Source: Aliidiomarina sp. (GTDB taxonomy: Bacteria > Pseudomonadota > Gammaproteobacteria > Enterobacterales > Alteromonadaceae). From it: a DNA stretch of 64,000 nucleotides. The notes under the pieces are model-generated. The model did no database searches. It was given only the letters and a program-made list of their open reading frames with translations, and was not told the DNA's origin. Below are positions 62,060-64,000 of this stretch, in pieces; the first letter of the stretch is position 1; each line of letters opens with the position of its first letter. The stretch lies in contig NZ_JAIUMR010000003.1 of the NCBI RefSeq assembly GCF_022565475.1, forward strand, positions 186,001 through 250,000. Direction: 5' to 3'. The position numbers and the translations under genes are program-made.

Positions 62060-64000
62060 ATGCCGGTGGCGGAGCAACGTTTATCCTTTTCAAAGTTGAT
62101 AGCGCGCATTTCTGCGCGCTTTGTTGCAGCTAAAGTTCAGGATATTGATGCCACCATCGACTTTGCCCTTGAAGCGATAGGTTCATACTTTAAGGCCGAC
62201 CGAAGCTATATTTTTGAATTTAGTGAAAATTTGAAATTCGCGGATAACACATTTGAGTGGTGTGCCGAAGGAATCCCACCGGTTATCGAAGACATGAAAA
62301 ACCTACCGATGGACATGTATGTCGGTTGGATTAGCGCTTGGCAAGCAGGGGAGCCCATTCCTGTTGATGATGTCAGCCGCTTAGACTCCCATAGCCCAGA
62401 ACGCCAACTGCTGGAGTCTCAAGGAATTAAAGCCTTAATCATGGTTCCACTTCCGGGTGAGGATTCATTACTCGGTATGTTTGGTATTGATCTCACGCAA
62501 ACCACGCATGCGTGGTCGCCTGAGCAAGTTGATTTGCTGCAGGTGGTCGGTGAACTCATCGGCAGTGCGATTCGAAGAAAGCATGCAGATGGGTCATTTC
62601 GATTGCGCGAGTTGGTTGCCGAATTGGCGGTTCGGTTTATTAATGTGCCGACCGCAAATGTCGAGACTACGATTGATCAAGCACTTGCTGAAATCCGTTC
62701 GTTTTTTAATTTTCAGTCGATTAAGTTCCACATAAAGTTACCAGCGCCGATTTTTCTCGAGCTCGTCCAGCAAGAACGCGAAACTTGCCTGCTCTCTGGT
62801 CGCAGAGCGGGCGCATCGCCGCCGGCTGAATTTCCGACATTTGCGATTCGTGTTCGGCATAGTGACGAGTTTTTTGGTGGTTTAGTTATTCAGCACCAAA
62901 GCCGTAGAGTGTTTCAGCAGGCGCATATTATCGAGTCGTTGAAACTGGTTGCAAACCTCATCGCAGGCACGTTAGCGCGGCGACAAACTGAACAGAAAGT
63001 TGAGCGCCTCGCTTATTTTGATGAGCAAACAGGTCTACCCAACCGGGTCAAGTTTGTTCTCGATCTCGAACGGCAATTAATCACGCTTGAATCACAACAA
63101 AACGCTTGCATGGTCTTGTTTATCGACCTCGACCATTTTAAGCGTAGCAATGATAGCCTTGGTCGTGACTTTGGTGATTGGGTGTTGGTTGAGACTGCGA
63201 AACGAATCGTCAGTACATTAACCGAATGCGATCTTGTAGCGCGTTTGGTCGGAGACCAGTTTGTTGTGGCGTTATTTGATAAGGCGAGCAATGTAGCGAA
63301 TTTTGAACAACGCATTAACAGTATTCACGAATTACTGAGCACGCCTTATCGGATTGAAAACTATGTTTACCATGGTTCTGGAAGTATTGGTGTGGCTTGT
63401 GCGGATTCCGAAAATACGCGGACGCCGCAAAGCTTGCTCAAATATAGCGAGCTCGCCATGTACTCAGCGAAGTCGAATGGCAGAAATCTGATTGAATATT
63501 ACACGTCAGATATTTCTGACAACGCCATCGCTAAAGCGAAACTTTATGATGAACTGCGCGAAGCGATTGAAGAAGATCAATTTGAGTTATTTTTTCAGCC
63601 TCAGCTAAATGTTAGTCATCAGGTTATCGGCGTCGAAGCCTTAGTGCGTTGGCAACATCCGACACGCGGGCTACTTTCGCCGACCGAGTTCATCGAGTTC
63701 TGCGAAGAAAGCCGACTCATTATTCCTATCGGGCGCTTGGTTTTGCAAAAAGCCTGTCAGGCAATTCACGAATTCGAAGAAAAAGGCTTTCGCTTTCCTG
63801 TCGCGGTTAATGTAAGCGCGGAACAAATGTGTGACACGCGCTTCGCGAGTGAAGTCGAAGACATATTAGGTGACGCAGAGATCAAGCCAGAGCGTTTGCG
63901 GATTGAGTTAACCGAAAGCTCAATGATCAAAGATACCAAAGCAGTGGAAAGCTGTATGCATGCACTGCGCAAAATAGGGGTAAGTTTCTCGTTAGATGAT
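62060..64000 (+). CDS. GAF-GGDEF-EAL protein (3' end cut by window)
   Basis: The frame is open from ATG 62060 (GGAGG at 62043-62047) to the last base, 647 codons visible. A GAF-like sensor (about 10-175) and a second possible sensor region (about 185-310) precede the GGDEF domain. The cyclase site reads VGDQF in RLVGDQFVVAL, so synthesis is probably lost. The EAL domain begins GVEALVRWQHP, with NVSAEQM and RIELTESSMI intact up to the window edge at FSLDD. It is likely a c-di-GMP phosphodiesterase, perhaps with GTP-controlled activity through the degenerate GGDEF. Confidence 0.9.
   Translation, partial: MPVAEQRLSFSKLIARISARFVAAKVQDIDATIDFALEAIGSYFKADRSYIFEFSENLKFADNTFEWCAEGIPPVIEDMKNLPMDMYVGWISAWQAGEPIPVDDVSRLDSHSPERQLLESQGIKALIMVPLPGEDSLLGMFGIDLTQTTHAWSPEQVDLLQVVGELIGSAIRRKHADGSFRLRELVAELAVRFINVPTANVETTIDQALAEIRSFFNFQSIKFHIKLPAPIFLELVQQERETCLLSGRRAGASPPAEFPTFAIRVRHSDEFFGGLVIQHQSRRVFQQAHIIESLKLVANLIAGTLARRQTEQKVERLAYFDEQTGLPNRVKFVLDLERQLITLESQQNACMVLFIDLDHFKRSNDSLGRDFGDWVLVETAKRIVSTLTECDLVARLVGDQFVVALFDKASNVANFEQRINSIHELLSTPYRIENYVYHGSGSIGVACADSENTRTPQSLLKYSELAMYSAKSNGRNLIEYYTSDISDNAIAKAKLYDELREAIEEDQFELFFQPQLNVSHQVIGVEALVRWQHPTRGLLSPTEFIEFCEESRLIIPIGRLVLQKACQAIHEFEEKGFRFPVAVNVSAEQMCDTRFASEVEDILGDAEIKPERLRIELTESSMIKDTKAVESCMHALRKIGVSFSLDD

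Overview
This window looks like a chromosomal segment of a facultatively anaerobic, motile, marine-type gammaproteobacterium with roughly 50 % GC. The genes resemble those of denitrifying Alteromonadales, Idiomarinaceae or Pseudomonadales. That placement is an inference from gene content and protein similarity recalled from memory, not from a search. No rRNA, tRNA, insertion sequence, prophage or CRISPR array was seen. Gene density is high and most genes lie in tight operons.

Layout. (1) 1-7055: respiratory nitrate reductase narGHJI (narG is cut by the window edge) followed by a PpiC-type foldase. (2) 7169-13359: a DUF4153 membrane protein and two overlapping diguanylate cyclase genes with different sensor parts. 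(3) 13467-22651: quinol-type nitric oxide reductase norB, a small exported protein, the oxygen-independent class III ribonucleotide reductase (nrdG, nrdD), an RNR-associated small protein, the anaerobic ubiquinone genes ubiT and ubiUV, and the molybdenum-cofactor gene mog overlapping ubiV. (4) 22652-28709: a PP2C/protein-kinase fusion behind a first NarK transporter, then a divergent second NarK and NnrS. (5) 28885-34954: a DGC-domain cysteine protein, moeB, a DUF454 protein, the NO sensor norR, the di-iron repair protein ytfE/norA, oxygen-independent hemN, and a SirB2 protein. (6) 35016-42076: a six-gene minus-strand operon in which an SDR, an aldehyde dehydrogenase, a Tat-exported small protein and a GMC oxidoreductase lead into a heme oxygenase and a bacteriophytochrome-diguanylate cyclase. 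(7) 42312-48738: an enlarged cytochrome cd1 nitrite reductase NirS with an extra N-terminal cytochrome c domain, a TonB-dependent heme receptor, and a RegB/RegA-type redox two-component pair. (8) 48777-64000: mostly housekeeping and accessory genes: lldD, an M1 peptidase lipoprotein, a GSG-repeat exported protein, a YeiH permease, a GST, MotAB-like stators, an EVE protein, a Na/Pi cotransporter, a GGDEF protein, rluF, and a GAF-GGDEF-EAL protein running off the end.

How the genes work together. Regions 1 and 3-7 form an anaerobic nitrogen-oxide respiration island: nitrate uptake (NarK), nitrate to nitrite (NarGHI), nitrite to NO (NirS), and NO to N2O (NorB). NO damage control and sensing come from YtfE, NnrS and NorR. 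Moco supply (mog, moeB), oxygen-independent heme (hemN), quinone (ubiTUV) and dNTP synthesis (nrdDG) complete it. No nosZ and no heme d1 biosynthesis genes (nirFDLGHJE) are in the window. Three perfect FNR-type boxes and one near-perfect box precede nrdG, narK, the DGC gene and ubiUV. Two matching regulatory modules, each three GGT-N7-ACC sites plus a sigma-54 -24/-12 promoter, precede norB and ytfE, so NorR can be assigned a regulon directly from the sequence. Five proteins carry GGDEF and/or EAL domains.
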